A DNA stretch of 64,000 bases from Rhodospirillaceae bacterium (GCA_002686255.1 NZAZ01000116.1:1-64000), one strand, 5' to 3'. Shown: positions 37,334 to 46,240, numbered from the stretch's first letter. A program made the numbers and translations. Notes: generated from the letters alone by a model not told the origin.

Positions 37334-38689
37334 TCAGGCGGCGGCCGTTTCCGCATCACGGTCGTCGTTCTCGGGCGCCGGATAACGCCGCATCATCCAT
37401 AGAAGCAACGCCAGCCCCGGCGCCGCGGCAATGGTGGTGATGACGAAAAACGTCACCCAATCGACCTGATCGGCGAGCCATCCGGCCCCCGACGACATCA
37501 CCGTCCGCGAAAACGCCATCAGCGACGTCAACAGCGCGTATTGAGTCGCCGTGTAGGCGACGTTGCAGAGGCTGGAGAGATAGGCGATGAACGCCGTCGT
37601 GCCGAGCCCGGTGGTGACGTTTTCGACGGAGATGGTCAGCACCAGCATCCACGGGTCGTTTCCGGCCCAGGCCTGGGCCACGAATATCAGGTTGGAAAGC
37701 GCCATCAGCACGCCGGAAATCAACAGCCCGCGCATGATTCCGACACGCACCAGAAGGATGCCGCCCAGAAGGCCGCCGGCGATGATGGCGGTAACGCCGA
37801 AAATCTTGGCGATTTCGGCGATTTGGGTCTTGGTGAAGCCGATCTCCAGGAAAAACGGCACCTTCATCACTGCCAGCACCGCGTCGCCGAACTTATACAA
37901 GAGGATAAACAGCAACACCGCGGCCCAGCCCCGGCGGCCCAGGAATTCCTTAAACGGGCAGATGACGGCGCCGTAGAGCCAAGCCAGGGAGCGCCGGAGA
38001 GCCGATGGCAAATATCGTTTATCGGCGGCGAAGTCCCGGGCCCGGCGCTCAAGTTCCCGGACCTCGGCGTTCAGGGGCCTGGAGGGCTCGGGGTTGATGA
38101 GGATGGCGGCGATTCCGATCAGCACCAGCGCCGCCATGGCGGCGTAAACGGCGGACCACGGGAAGATGTCGGCAAGGATCAGGCCGCCGGCGGCGGCGCC
38201 GACCTGGCCCGCGCGCCAGCCGAATGTCGCCATGGCGGCGCCGGCGGCAAGCTGGTGAGTTTCGAGGATTTCCACCCGGTAGGCGTCGATGACGATGTCC
38301 TGGCTGGCCGACGCAAAGGCCACGGCAAGGGCGAACACCGCCGTCCACCAAAGGTCCCGTGCCGGGTCGGTCTGGCCGATGGCGAAGATGACGCCGAGCA
38401 GCGCAAACTGGGTCAATAGCGCCCAGCCTCGCCGGCGGCCGAACCGCCGGGACAAAACAGGAAGCGGCACCCGGTCCATCAGCGGCGCCCAAAGAAACTT
38501 CAGGGAATAGGGGATGCTGACCAGGGCGAACAAGCCGATGGCGGTCTTGCTGATCTGGGAATCGGCCAGCCAGGCGGTCAGCGGATCGGCCAGCACCCCG
38601 AAGGGAAGGCCGCTTGAAAAGCCCAAAAACAATAGCGAAAGGACGCGGCGGTCACGGTAAACGGAAGCCGATTGGAGCCATGTTCTCAT
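37334..38689 (-). CDS. AmpG-like MFS permease
   Basis: A multi-spanning membrane protein (about 12-14 hydrophobic segments) of the AmpG type, which imports GlcNAc-anhydromuropeptides for peptidoglycan recycling. Typical N-terminal block: VLSLLFLGFSSGLPFGVL, then the AWLADSQISKTAIGLFALVS stretch. The start chosen is the ATG of MRTWLQSASVYRD at 38689; it overlaps the stop of the upstream GT9 gene by 4 nt (ATGA), which indicates coupling. An ATG 15 codons upstream is in frame but would overlap that gene by 49 nt. Confidence 0.92.
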   Translation of the reverse strand: MRTWLQSASVYRDRRVLSLLFLGFSSGLPFGVLADPLTAWLADSQISKTAIGLFALVSIPYSLKFLWAPLMDRVPLPVLSRRFGRRRGWALLTQFALLGVIFAIGQTDPARDLWWTAVFALAVAFASASQDIVIDAYRVEILETHQLAAGAAMATFGWRAGQVGAAAGGLILADIFPWSAVYAAMAALVLIGIAAILINPEPSRPLNAEVRELERRARDFAADKRYLPSALRRSLAWLYGAVICPFKEFLGRRGWAAVLLFILLYKFGDAVLAVMKVPFFLEIGFTKTQIAEIAKIFGVTAIIAGGLLGGILLVRVGIMRGLLISGVLMALSNLIFVAQAWAGNDPWMLVLTISVENVTTGLGTTAFIAYLSSLCNVAYTATQYALLTSLMAFSRTVMSSGAGWLADQVDWVTFFVITTIAAAPGLALLLWMMRRYPAPENDDRDAETAAA

Positions 38690-39972
38690 GGCGCCTCGGG
38701 GCCGGCCCCCAGAAGCGCCTCGCAGGCGTCCCAAACGCGCTCTTCACCGATAGCGCCGATACAGGGGAATATCTGATATTTGTCGGTCCGCCGGTGGCAG
38801 CGCCAGAAGCAGTGGTAGCATTCCATTTCCTCATAGACGAAGCGGGCCGTCGGCGGCGTGATTTCCTTGGGGTAGGGCACGAAGCTGCCGAAGTGGCCGC
38901 CGCCGACAATGACCACCGTCGGCCGACCCAGGGCGATGGAAAGGTGCGCCGGCCCGGTATCGTTGCTGACGACGAGCTGGGCATGGTTCATCAGGTCCAG
39001 AAGCTGTGCCAAGTCGGTGCGTCCCCTCTGGTCGATGATGCCTTCCTCCTTGGCGATACCGTCGATCACCGGATCTTCGCCCCTGTCGCCTGGCTGCCCG
39101 ACGAAGACCACCCGAAGGCCCCGGTCCAGGAGCCGCCGGGCCAGGCCCGCATAACCCGCCAACGGCCAACGCCGGCCGGGTTCGTTACTGCCGGGGTTGA
39201 GGACCGCGTAAGCGCCACCGGGATCAGGAGGCGGGTCCGTGTCGCGCCAAGGGATTCGGGGCGTTTCGGGCTCTATGGTCCGCCCGGCAACGGCCGAGAT
39301 GAACCTGAAATGGCGAATGACCTCGTGGGTAGGGTAGGGGCCGGTGTCGACAATCTCGTCGACCTGGCTGATGTAATAGCCGAATTCGGACCGGGTCCGT
39401 TCGCTGACGTAAGGCGCCGAAACCACTGTTCTCGGGGCGGCGGAAACCCATACCAGGCTGTCGGACATCAACGCCCGGCGCATATAGGAATCGCAAACCG
39501 CGACCGCCGGCGCCAGGCCGCGGACCCAAAGGGATATCTTGAACCGGTAAAAAGGCCGCCGGGCAAAAGCGTGTTCGTCGATGACGTAAACCCTGTAGCC
39601 CTCGAAAACCACATCGGCGATGTTTGCCCAACTGGCGCAGCCCAAGATGGTGATCTCGGATTTATCGACCCCGAAGACCTCGGCGTAGCGCTCAAGGGTG
39701 CGGCGGAACAGCACCATATCGCCGATGCCGTCCATGCGCACGACCAGGACGCCCCGGGGTTTCTTGAAAACCGGCCAATGACGGGCGATCAGGTCCAGGG
39801 GCCTGAACATCCACCAGCGCCGCCGCATCCCGCCGGGCAGCGCCCGCCAAAAGGACGTCGTCCGGAACCGGCGCGACAGCCCGGAGCCGGAAGGCGGGGG
39901 CGTTTCGCCCGGGTTGGCGTGGAAACGTGGGGGGAAATCGTTCATGGGGCACCAGCGTATCCCTCGCGGCAT
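38686..39972 (-). CDS. Glycosyltransferase family 9 protein
   Basis: A 428-aa GT9-like protein. The N-terminal ~70 residues are basic and aromatic, followed by RGVLVVRMDGIGDMVLFRRTLE; the C-terminal donor site has VLNPGSNEPGRRWPLAGYAGLA and VVSNDTGPAHLSIALGRPTVVIVG. Near the end there is an unusual Cys cluster, ECYHCFWRCHRR, and a further Cys in IFPCIGA, which might hold a metal (inference). It is coupled by overlap to the AmpG-like permease, hinting at a cell-wall glycan context, but acceptor and sugar are unknown. Confidence 0.88.
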   Translation of the reverse strand: MPRGIRWCPMNDFPPRFHANPGETPPPSGSGLSRRFRTTSFWRALPGGMRRRWWMFRPLDLIARHWPVFKKPRGVLVVRMDGIGDMVLFRRTLERYAEVFGVDKSEITILGCASWANIADVVFEGYRVYVIDEHAFARRPFYRFKISLWVRGLAPAVAVCDSYMRRALMSDSLVWVSAAPRTVVSAPYVSERTRSEFGYYISQVDEIVDTGPYPTHEVIRHFRFISAVAGRTIEPETPRIPWRDTDPPPDPGGAYAVLNPGSNEPGRRWPLAGYAGLARRLLDRGLRVVFVGQPGDRGEDPVIDGIAKEEGIIDQRGRTDLAQLLDLMNHAQLVVSNDTGPAHLSIALGRPTVVIVGGGHFGSFVPYPKEITPPTARFVYEEMECYHCFWRCHRRTDKYQIFPCIGAIGEERVWDACEALLGAGPEAP

Positions 39973-40007
39973 CGGCGCTCAACCTTATGCCGCGGCTACA
40001 AGAAGGG

Positions 40008-41000
40008 TCAGCCCAGCTTTTCCTCGATCAGATTCTTCAGCGAAACATCCGGGCGGGCGCCCATATGAGAGATCACCTCGGCCGCGGCAATGCCGCCGAT
40101 TCGCGCGCTGGTGGCGAGGTCCCGGCCCGACACGAGGCCAAAAAGGAACCCCGCCGCATAGGCGTCGCCGGCGCCGGTGGTGTCGGCCGGTTTGCTGACC
40201 GGCTCGGCGTCGACGATATGGACTTCGTCGCCGGAAACGATGACCGAACCTTTTGCGCTCCGGGTCAAGGCGGCGATTTCGCAATGGCCGCGGACGGCTT
40301 GCAGGGAATCATCGAAGCTCGAAACCTGGTAAAGGGACATGATTTCCTGCTCGTTGGCGAACAGGATGTCGACATGGTGTTCGGCCAAATCGAGAAAATC
40401 GTCCCGGTGGCGGTCGACGCAGAAAGGGTCCGACAGGCTGAGCGACACTTTGCGGCCGGTCTGATGCGCCGCATCGGCGGCCTTGACGAAGGCCTCCTTA
40501 GCGCCGGGTGGGTCCCAGAGGTAGCCTTCCAGGTAGGTGATTTTGGCGTCGGCGATCCTTTCCGGGTCGATGTCGTCCGCGCCTAAGTCGACGCAGGCGC
40601 CGAGAAAGGTCTGCATCGTCCGCTGGGCGTCGGGAGTCACCAGGATCATCGACGTCGCCGTCGGCGGTCCGGAATCGTTCGGCGGGGTGTCGAAGGTGAC
40701 GCCCAGGGCGCGGATGTCGTGACGGAAGATCTCGCCCAGATGATCGTCATGGACCTTGCCGATGAAGGCGCCTTCGCCGCCGAGGGACGCCAGCCCGGCG
40801 ATGGTATTGGCGGCCGAACCGCCCGAACATTCGACCGCCGGCCCGATTTTTTCGTAAAGCCGCTTGCCCTCCTCGGCGTCGATCAGGGTCATGGCGCCCT
40901 TGGTCAGGCCCTCGGCGGCCAGGAACTCGTCGTCGGCATGAGCCAGCACGTCAACGATAGCATTGCCGATGCCGATAACGTCAAATTGAGGGCCGGTCAT
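40008..41000 (-). CDS. PfkB-family carbohydrate/nucleoside kinase (adenosine kinase-like)
   Basis: A 330-aa ribokinase-fold kinase. The start used is the ATG of MTGPQFDVIGIGNAIVDVL at 41000, preceded by GGAGG at a good distance; an upstream in-frame ATG lacks this. The signature DTTGAGDAYAAGFLFGLVSGRD supplies the catalytic Asp and anion hole; CSGGSAANTIAGLASLGGEGAFIGKV is the N-terminal sugar-binding part. Alphaproteobacterial relatives are usually called adenosine kinase, but PfkB specificity is hard to read from sequence. Confidence 0.9.
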   Translation of the reverse strand: MTGPQFDVIGIGNAIVDVLAHADDEFLAAEGLTKGAMTLIDAEEGKRLYEKIGPAVECSGGSAANTIAGLASLGGEGAFIGKVHDDHLGEIFRHDIRALGVTFDTPPNDSGPPTATSMILVTPDAQRTMQTFLGACVDLGADDIDPERIADAKITYLEGYLWDPPGAKEAFVKAADAAHQTGRKVSLSLSDPFCVDRHRDDFLDLAEHHVDILFANEQEIMSLYQVSSFDDSLQAVRGHCEIAALTRSAKGSVIVSGDEVHIVDAEPVSKPADTTGAGDAYAAGFLFGLVSGRDLATSARIGGIAAAEVISHMGARPDVSLKNLIEEKLG

Positions 41001-41301
41001 GGGTTCCTCCCGGGCCGGGGGCGATGAAGGCCGTTGAAAGCCCCCTGGCGAGTATAGCGGCGGCTTGGCAAGCGACAACATCGAGTTGCCGGAAAAGAAA
41101 ATCGCCGGGCCAATGGGTTATTGGGGCTGTTAACAGGCATTAGGAAGCAAGGCCCCGGCACCTTATGACAAAAGGCTTATTTTTAGATCGAAGCGGGTTC
41201 CGGCAGCCACGGCCCGGCCCTTGCGCCGTTTTCCGCCGGTGTTTAAATAAAGGTCCCTGACCGGAAAATTATTCAACCGCTCCCTTTCTTCCTCATCCAA
41301 T

Positions 41302-41973
41302 ATGTTCAACGCCTTTTCCAAAGCCATATCTCAGCTCAACGATCCCCGCACCCGCAAGGTGCTTTGGCTCAGTATCGGCGCCGCCATGGCCGTGTTCGCC
41401 GTCCTGTGGCTGGTGATCGGCTATCTGCTGACGTCAACGTCCTTTTTCGCCATCGGCTGGCTGGAATGGGCGGTCGACCTGTTGGGGGGACTGGCGACAC
41501 TGGTGATGACGTGGTTCTTGTTCCCAGGCGTCATCAGCGCCGTCATTGGTCTTTTCCTCGAAGACATCGCCGCCGCCGTCGAGGCCCGCCATTACCCGGA
41601 ACTTCCCCCGGCCGAAGGCCTGTCGATGCCGGCGGCGCTGTTGACGATTTTTCGCTACCTCGGGGTCATGATCGTCCTTAACCTGGCGTTACTGGTCTTC
41701 CTGTTTTTTCCGCCATTATTCCCTTTTGTTTTCTACGCCGTAAACGGCTATCTTCTGAGCCGGGAGTATTTCGAATTGGTGGCTTCGCGCCGGGCCGGTG
41801 CCGGTGAAATACGGAAACTGAAAAAGGCCCACCGGGGGCGGCTTTTCGTGGCCGGCGTGATCGTGGCGCTGCTGTTGACCATACCGGGAGTCAATCTGCT
41901 GGCGCCCGTTGTCGCCACCGCCGCCATGGTTCACTTGTTCGAAAAATGGCGCCATGAAGCGTCCCCGGTTTGA
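41302..41973 (+). CDS. EI24/CysZ-like integral membrane protein
   Basis: A 223-aa protein with about five or six membrane segments (for example VLWLSIGAAMAVFAVLWLVI, FAIGWLEWAVDLLGGLATLV and MIVLNLALLVFLFFPPLFPF) and the family stretch NGYLLSREYFELVASRR. EI24-domain proteins include the sulfate permease CysZ; no cysteine-biosynthesis gene is adjacent, so sulfate transport is only a possibility. It is 22 nt upstream of the bactofilin gene and likely cotranscribed. Confidence 0.85.
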   Translation: MFNAFSKAISQLNDPRTRKVLWLSIGAAMAVFAVLWLVIGYLLTSTSFFAIGWLEWAVDLLGGLATLVMTWFLFPGVISAVIGLFLEDIAAAVEARHYPELPPAEGLSMPAALLTIFRYLGVMIVLNLALLVFLFFPPLFPFVFYAVNGYLLSREYFELVASRRAGAGEIRKLKKAHRGRLFVAGVIVALLLTIPGVNLLAPVVATAAMVHLFEKWRHEASPV

Positions 41974-41995
41974 ACCATAAAAAAGGTGACAGATC

Positions 41996-42658
41996 ATGTT
42001 CAAGAATAAAAAAGACGATTCGCCCCAGGCCGAAGGCGCGTCCACGGGCGAAAGCGGCGCCGACAATTTGTCCGCGCCGCCCATGAAACCCTTTTCCCGA
42101 AAGGGCTCCCACGCGCCCGTCAAACCGCCGACGTCGCCGACGTTTCATCCCGAAATTCCCCGCCACTCGCCGCCTGAAATCCCTGGCATCGCCGCCCGGG
42201 GGCCCGATCGCAGCACGGCCGACGACAGCGACACCAAACGGCTTTTCGTCGCCCGCGACATCTGCCTCAGCGGCGAAATCACGTCCTGTGACCGGCTTGT
42301 CGTCGAGGGCCGCACGGAAGTGTCATTGCCCTATGCGCGCATCATCGAAATCGGCCCCAGCGGTTTTTTCAAAGGCTCGGTCGACGTCGAGGAAGCCGGC
42401 ATCAGCGGCCGCTTCGAAGGCGAGTTGATCGTCCGCGACCGGCTGGTGGTCCGTGCCGGCGGGCGGATCAACGGCACCATCCGCTATAGCCGCATCGTCA
42501 TCGAATCCGGCGGCGAGATTTCAGGCGACATGCAGACCCTGGAAAGCCCCTTCGAGGCGGAGACCCCCGAGGAGGGAGGAAAAAAACCCGAAGCCGCCCT
42601 TCCGGAAGCATCGAAACGAAACCGCGGCGGAAATAAATCGCCGGCGGAAATAAAGTGA
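41996..42658 (+). CDS. Bactofilin (polymer-forming cytoskeletal protein)
   Basis: A 220-aa bactofilin: a Pro/Ser-rich N-terminal tail (1-75), the central beta-helix DUF583 domain (about 80-180: LFVARDICLSGEITSCDRLVVEG, GFFKGSVDVEEAGISGRFEGELIV), and a charged C-terminal tail. Bactofilins assemble into membrane-linked filaments that place cell-wall or stalk enzymes. It is preceded by an SD-like AAGGTGA and its stop overlaps the GTG of the next gene (GTGA). M23 peptidase genes often accompany bactofilins; none is seen here. Confidence 0.93.
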   Translation: MFKNKKDDSPQAEGASTGESGADNLSAPPMKPFSRKGSHAPVKPPTSPTFHPEIPRHSPPEIPGIAARGPDRSTADDSDTKRLFVARDICLSGEITSCDRLVVEGRTEVSLPYARIIEIGPSGFFKGSVDVEEAGISGRFEGELIVRDRLVVRAGGRINGTIRYSRIVIESGGEISGDMQTLESPFEAETPEEGGKKPEAALPEASKRNRGGNKSPAEIK

Positions 42659-43143
42659 CGGAACCCGCCGGCCTTCGGCATCGTCCCCGGCGCCCGTTCA
42701 TAAATCCTGAAATCACGCTCATTGCCGCCGTCATCCTGGCGCCGTTGGGGCTTTCGGCTTGCGGTCTGACCCCGGCCCCGACGCCAACCACGGCACCACC
42801 CCCTTCCGCTTCGCCCCCTGCCGCCCGCACCGGACCCGTCCTCGCGGCAAAGCCTCCGTCCGCCCCGAAAAGGGAATACCCGGCCTTGTCCACCCTGTCG
42901 GGAATGACCCCGGTTCAGGTGATCGGGCTTCTCGGCCCGCCTCGGTTCAAGCGCCGCGACAATCCGGCGCAGATCTGGCAATACCGGAACAAGGCCTGCG
43001 CGCTCGACCTGTTCCTTTACCAGGCCGGAAACGGGACCAATTACAAAGTCCGCCATTTCGAGACCCGCGGCGGCGGGGGAATCACCGGCACGGCGTGTTT
43101 CACGGGCCTTTTGCAAGAGCACGAAAACCGCCGCCCCGGATAA
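42655..43143 (+). CDS. Hypothetical lipoprotein
   Basis: A 162-aa protein starting with GTG, overlapping the bactofilin stop by 4 nt. A basic start is followed by a hydrophobic segment and a lipobox (LGLSACGL, Cys about residue 36), then a Pro/Ala/Thr-rich linker (about 40-70) and a small domain (about 75-155: LSGMTPVQVIGLLGPPRFKRRDN, ACALDLFLYQAGNGTNYKVRHFE) that resembles small outer-membrane-assembly-type lipoprotein domains of the SmpA/BamE kind only in outline. Function unknown; coupling to bactofilin suggests a cell-envelope role. Confidence 0.8.
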   Translation: MTEPAGLRHRPRRPFINPEITLIAAVILAPLGLSACGLTPAPTPTTAPPPSASPPAARTGPVLAAKPPSAPKREYPALSTLSGMTPVQVIGLLGPPRFKRRDNPAQIWQYRNKACALDLFLYQAGNGTNYKVRHFETRGGGGITGTACFTGLLQEHENRRPG

Positions 43144-43161
43144 ACCGGCCGGTTTTTGGCG

Positions 43162-43797
43162 TTAGCCCATTTCCTTGGCCTTGAAACGGCACAGATCGTT
43201 GACCACGCATTCCCCGCACAAAGGCTTTCGGGCCTTGCACAGGTAACGCCCGTGCAGGATCAGCCAATGGTGGGCGTGGCGTTTCCAATGATCGGGGGTT
43301 CGCTTTTCGAGCCCCTTTTCGACCTCCAACGGCGTCTTTCCCGGGGCCAGGCCGGTGCGGTTGGAAACCCGGAAGATATGGGTGTCGACGGCCATGGTCG
43401 GCTCGCCGAAGGCCACGTTGAGCACCACGTTGGCGGTCTTGCGGCCGACCCCCGGCAGCGCCTCCAGCGCCTCGCGGTCGCGGGGAACCTGGCCCCCGTG
43501 CCCGTCGATCAGGATCTGGCTAAGGCGTAAGACGTTCCTGGCCTTGGTGTTGAAAAGGCCGATGGTCTTGATGAAATCCTTGAGCCTGGCTTCGCCCAGG
43601 GCGACCATTTTCTCCGGGTTGTCGGCGGCCTTGAACAAAGGCCCCGTTGCCTTGTTGACGCCGACGTCGGTGGCCTGGGCCGACAGCACCACCGCCACCA
43701 GCAGGGTATAGGGGTTCTTCCAGCGAAGCTCGCTCGCCGGCTCGGGGTTTCGTTCGGCCAGACGGCGGTAGAATTCGTCGATGTCGGCTTTTTTCAT
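43162..43797 (-). CDS. nth: Endonuclease III
   Basis: A DNA glycosylase/AP lyase that removes oxidised pyrimidines in base-excision repair. The 211-aa protein (start MKKADIDEFYRRLAERN at 43797) has the helix-hairpin-helix LPGVGRKTANVVLNVAFG, the catalytic Lys/Asp region (AVDTHIFRVSNR) and the [4Fe-4S] cluster loop C-x6-C-x2-C-x5-C (CKARKPLCGECVVNDLC). An in-frame upstream start would add 22 residues overlapping dapB and is less likely. It follows dapB by 5 nt and is likely in the same transcript. Confidence 0.97.
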   Translation of the reverse strand: MKKADIDEFYRRLAERNPEPASELRWKNPYTLLVAVVLSAQATDVGVNKATGPLFKAADNPEKMVALGEARLKDFIKTIGLFNTKARNVLRLSQILIDGHGGQVPRDREALEALPGVGRKTANVVLNVAFGEPTMAVDTHIFRVSNRTGLAPGKTPLEVEKGLEKRTPDHWKRHAHHWLILHGRYLCKARKPLCGECVVNDLCRFKAKEMG

Positions 43798-43802
43798 CGC
43801 CC

Positions 43803-44603
43803 TCAGTCGAGGCCCAGCACGTCGCGCATGGAATAGAGCCCCGGCGCCCGGCCCTCGGTCCACAGCGCCGCGCGGAGAGCGCCGCGGGCAAAAATTTCCC
43901 GCGACCCGGCCTTGTGGGTCAGCTCCACCCTTTCGCCGGGGCCGGCGAAAACCACCCAGTGATCGCCGGCCACGTCGCCGCCGCGGATGACCGAAAACCC
44001 GATGTCGCCGGCCTTGCGGGGGCCGGTTTCGCCGTCGCGGCCGCGATCGGAAACTTCGTTGAGATCGACCCCGCGTCCCTTTGCCGCCGCCGCGCCCAGC
44101 GCCAGCGCCGTTCCCGACGGCGCATCAACCTTGTGGCGGTGGTGCATTTCGGCGATTTCGATGTCGTAGTCCTCGCCCAAGGCGTTTGCGACCTGTTCGG
44201 TCAGGCCGAGCAGCAGATTGACGCCGACGCTCATGTTGGCGGCCTGGACGACGGCGGCCTTGGCCGCGGCCCGGCCCAAGGCTTCCATGTGCGGGGCCTC
44301 GAGCCCGGTGGTGCCGACGATCAAGGCCACCCCTGTTTCGCCGGAAAGCGCCGCGTGTCCCATTGTCGCCTCGGGCTGGGTGAAGTCGACGACGGCGTCC
44401 GAGGCCTCGAACAGCGCCCGCGCGTCGTCGCCGATGCTGAGGCCCTGTTCGTCGGCGCCGATAAGGACGCCTAAGTCCTGGCCGATGGCATCGCTGCCCG
44501 GTTGCTCGGTGCCGCCGGCCAGTTGGCAGCCGCCGGTTCCGAGAACCTCGGCGATCAGCATCCGGCCCATGCGCCCGGCGGCGCCGACGATTCCGATCTT
44601 CAT
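43803..44603 (-). CDS. dapB: 4-hydroxy-tetrahydrodipicolinate reductase
   Basis: DapB makes tetrahydrodipicolinate with NAD(P)H in the diaminopimelate and lysine pathway. The 266-aa protein has the dinucleotide-binding start KIGIVGAAGRMGRMLI and the catalytic/substrate motif EMHHRHKVDAPSGTALALG near residues 155-175, followed by GFSVIRGGDVAGDH. In related alphaproteobacteria dapB lies close to dnaJ; here about 4.5 kb of accessory DNA separates them, with dnaJ on the same strand upstream. Confidence 0.97.
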   Translation of the reverse strand: MKIGIVGAAGRMGRMLIAEVLGTGGCQLAGGTEQPGSDAIGQDLGVLIGADEQGLSIGDDARALFEASDAVVDFTQPEATMGHAALSGETGVALIVGTTGLEAPHMEALGRAAAKAAVVQAANMSVGVNLLLGLTEQVANALGEDYDIEIAEMHHRHKVDAPSGTALALGAAAAKGRGVDLNEVSDRGRDGETGPRKAGDIGFSVIRGGDVAGDHWVVFAGPGERVELTHKAGSREIFARGALRAALWTEGRAPGLYSMRDVLGLD

Positions 44604-44692
44604 CCGTCTTGTCCTGTTTTCAATCGGTTCAAATCCCCGCCCTCTTTAGGCGAGGCGGCGCCGGATTGCCAGCCTTACTTATTAGCGTGTCA

Positions 44693-44748
44693 GGGTTGAT
44701 CGCAATCACACGATCAACCCCGCGTTCAGACGCCCGTTCATGCGCCAC
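44693..44748. repeat. Dispersed palindromic module, copy 1
   Basis: Stem GGGTTGATCG (44693-44702) / CGATCAACCC (44711-44720), 8-nt loop, followed by the shared tail CGCCCGTTCATGCG. A second copy lies at 60601-60653 with stem GGTTTGATCGT / ACGATCAAACC and tail CGCCCGTTTATGCG. Both sit in intergenic DNA on the same strand. This looks like a REP-type family. Confidence 0.7.
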
Positions 44749-44754
44749 GGTGGC

Positions 44755-45759
44755 TCAAGGCCCGGCCAAGTTCTCGACCGCCAGGTTCAGGCTCCGCACC
44801 AGCTCCGCCATGAAGGCGTAATCGAGGGTGTCGGCGCGGTCGCCGGGGCCGTGGTAGTCCGGGTTGCGGAAATAGGCCGTGTCGGTGACCATCAACGCCG
44901 GCCAGCCCTTGTCCCAGAACGGCGCATGGTCGCTCAAGCGGGTATCGGCGAGAATCCAGCCGTTGAACCAGACGAACAACGATTCAACCGGCAGCGCCGG
45001 GTTTTGCCGCATGGCGGTCAGCACCCTCTCTCCGAAGGCCCGCGAGGGACGGTTGCCGACGACGCCGATGAAGTCGCCAGCCTTGGGATAGCCGGCCCAT
45101 TGCAGGAAAAAGGGGTATTCCTGTTTCGGCGTCGTTCTGCCGACCATTTCGAGGATGATGGCGCCGGCGACGCTTTCGCCCGATTCCCGGAGTCTCCGGA
45201 CAAAGATGCGGCTCCCCTGGTGGCGGGTGGCGTGGGTGGGCGGCTCTTCGAGGGTGAAGGCGACGAACCGGAACGGCGGCGGCGGCCTGCTGGAGGCGGC
45301 CAGGCGCGCCAGTTCGAGCATGACGGCGACGGCGCTGGCGTTGTCGTCGGCCCCGGGGGTGCCGAGGACCGTATCGTAATGGGCGCCAACGATGTAAGGC
45401 CTGGGCCCGGCCGGCGCGCCGGGAAGTTCGGCGATCAGATTGGCGACCCGCTTGCCGCCGTACTGGTAGGTCTGTTCGCGAACGGTAAGCCCCGCCGCCT
45501 CGAAGGCCCGGCGCACGTAGTCCTCGGCCCTCTCCAGCCCGTCACCCCGGAGCACCGAGCGTTCGCCGATGTCCGAGCTGAGAATCCGGACATGGCGGCG
45601 AAGCGCCTCGATCAACGTCGTCTTCGCTGTTGCCTCCGGGGTCATGGTCCGCGTCTCCTCCGCCGTTGCCGCCCATCTGGCATGCGGGGCGGCATATGTT
45701 ACACCAAAGGCGAAGACGGCGGCCAAGACCCCGAGGCAGGACACCGGCGACATGGACAC
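44755..45759 (-). CDS. M28-family zinc metallopeptidase, exported
   Basis: A 334-aa secreted aminopeptidase-like protein. A signal peptide (MSPVSCLGVLAAVFAFGVTYAAPHA) is followed by the M28 catalytic domain with zinc-ligand motifs YIVGAHYDTV (His-Asp), GADDNASAVAVMLELAR (Asp), FVAFTLEEPP (Glu-Glu), VGRT... and the late LSDHAPFWDKGWPALMVTDTAYFRNPDYHGPGD. The GTG at 45759 or the ATG two codons in can serve as start. It is the first accessory gene between dapB and dnaJ; its own substrate is unknown. Confidence 0.88.
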   Translation of the reverse strand: MSMSPVSCLGVLAAVFAFGVTYAAPHARWAATAEETRTMTPEATAKTTLIEALRRHVRILSSDIGERSVLRGDGLERAEDYVRRAFEAAGLTVREQTYQYGGKRVANLIAELPGAPAGPRPYIVGAHYDTVLGTPGADDNASAVAVMLELARLAASSRPPPPFRFVAFTLEEPPTHATRHQGSRIFVRRLRESGESVAGAIILEMVGRTTPKQEYPFFLQWAGYPKAGDFIGVVGNRPSRAFGERVLTAMRQNPALPVESLFVWFNGWILADTRLSDHAPFWDKGWPALMVTDTAYFRNPDYHGPGDRADTLDYAFMAELVRSLNLAVENLAGP

Positions 45760-46187
45760 GCGGGCACCTCCTTATACCAAGGAGCAGTGGGAAGGAAAAC
45801 GCCGGTTTGAAACCATTGCCTTGGCAGAGACCTTAACACGGGATTGGCGGCCGCGACCATCGGCCGGCGCCATCGGCCGGCGATGGCCGGCCTTCCCGGT
45901 GTTATGGAAAATCCTCGCCGGAATGTAGGCTTATGTCGGCTTATGTAGGCTTCTGTCGGCATTTTCCGGTGTTATGGAAAATCCCCACCGAAAAGTAGAC
46001 AAAGGTGGACATTTCGCCAGGTGCGTTTAGGGAAGCGGGCGCACACCGGCACCGCCTCACAGGGCGTGCGGCCCCGGAAAGGGGAGAGGTTTTGCCGCCT
46101 GATCGCATCCCATCCTTGATAGCGGACGAAACAGTCACCGGACCCATATTCACCATGTCAAAGAGCGATGTTCTTTAAACTTGAAAA

Positions 46188-46202
46188 GAACATATAGAGA
46201 AC
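46188..46202. promoter_or_regulatory. Alphaproteobacterial LexA (SOS) box
   Basis: GAACATATAGAGAAC, i.e. GAAC-N7-GAAC, the reverse complement of the established alphaproteobacterial LexA motif GTTC-N7-GTTC. An additional GTTC at 46170-46173 forms the palindrome GTTCTTT..AAAAGAAC with it. The nearest minus-strand reading frame is a short unrecognised ORF (45941-46156); hicA lies 85 nt away on the plus strand. Confidence 0.6.
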
Positions 46203-46240
46203 ATATGCTGGTTGGCAAGGGAAGTCAAGGGACACCTTGC

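Noticed and set aside
43120-43170. Terminator after the small lipoprotein gene
   Set aside because: AACCGGCCGGTTTTT is palindromic but has no real loop, so it is a weak candidate.
45896-46010. CRISPR-like repeat-spacer array
   Set aside because: Only two copies of the main repeat, with a tandem repeat as the spacer, and no cas genes nearby.
45941-46156. 71-codon minus-strand frame after the SOS-type box
   Set aside because: No family resemblance; it overlaps the repeat debris. It may be the start of a lost gene but cannot be supported.
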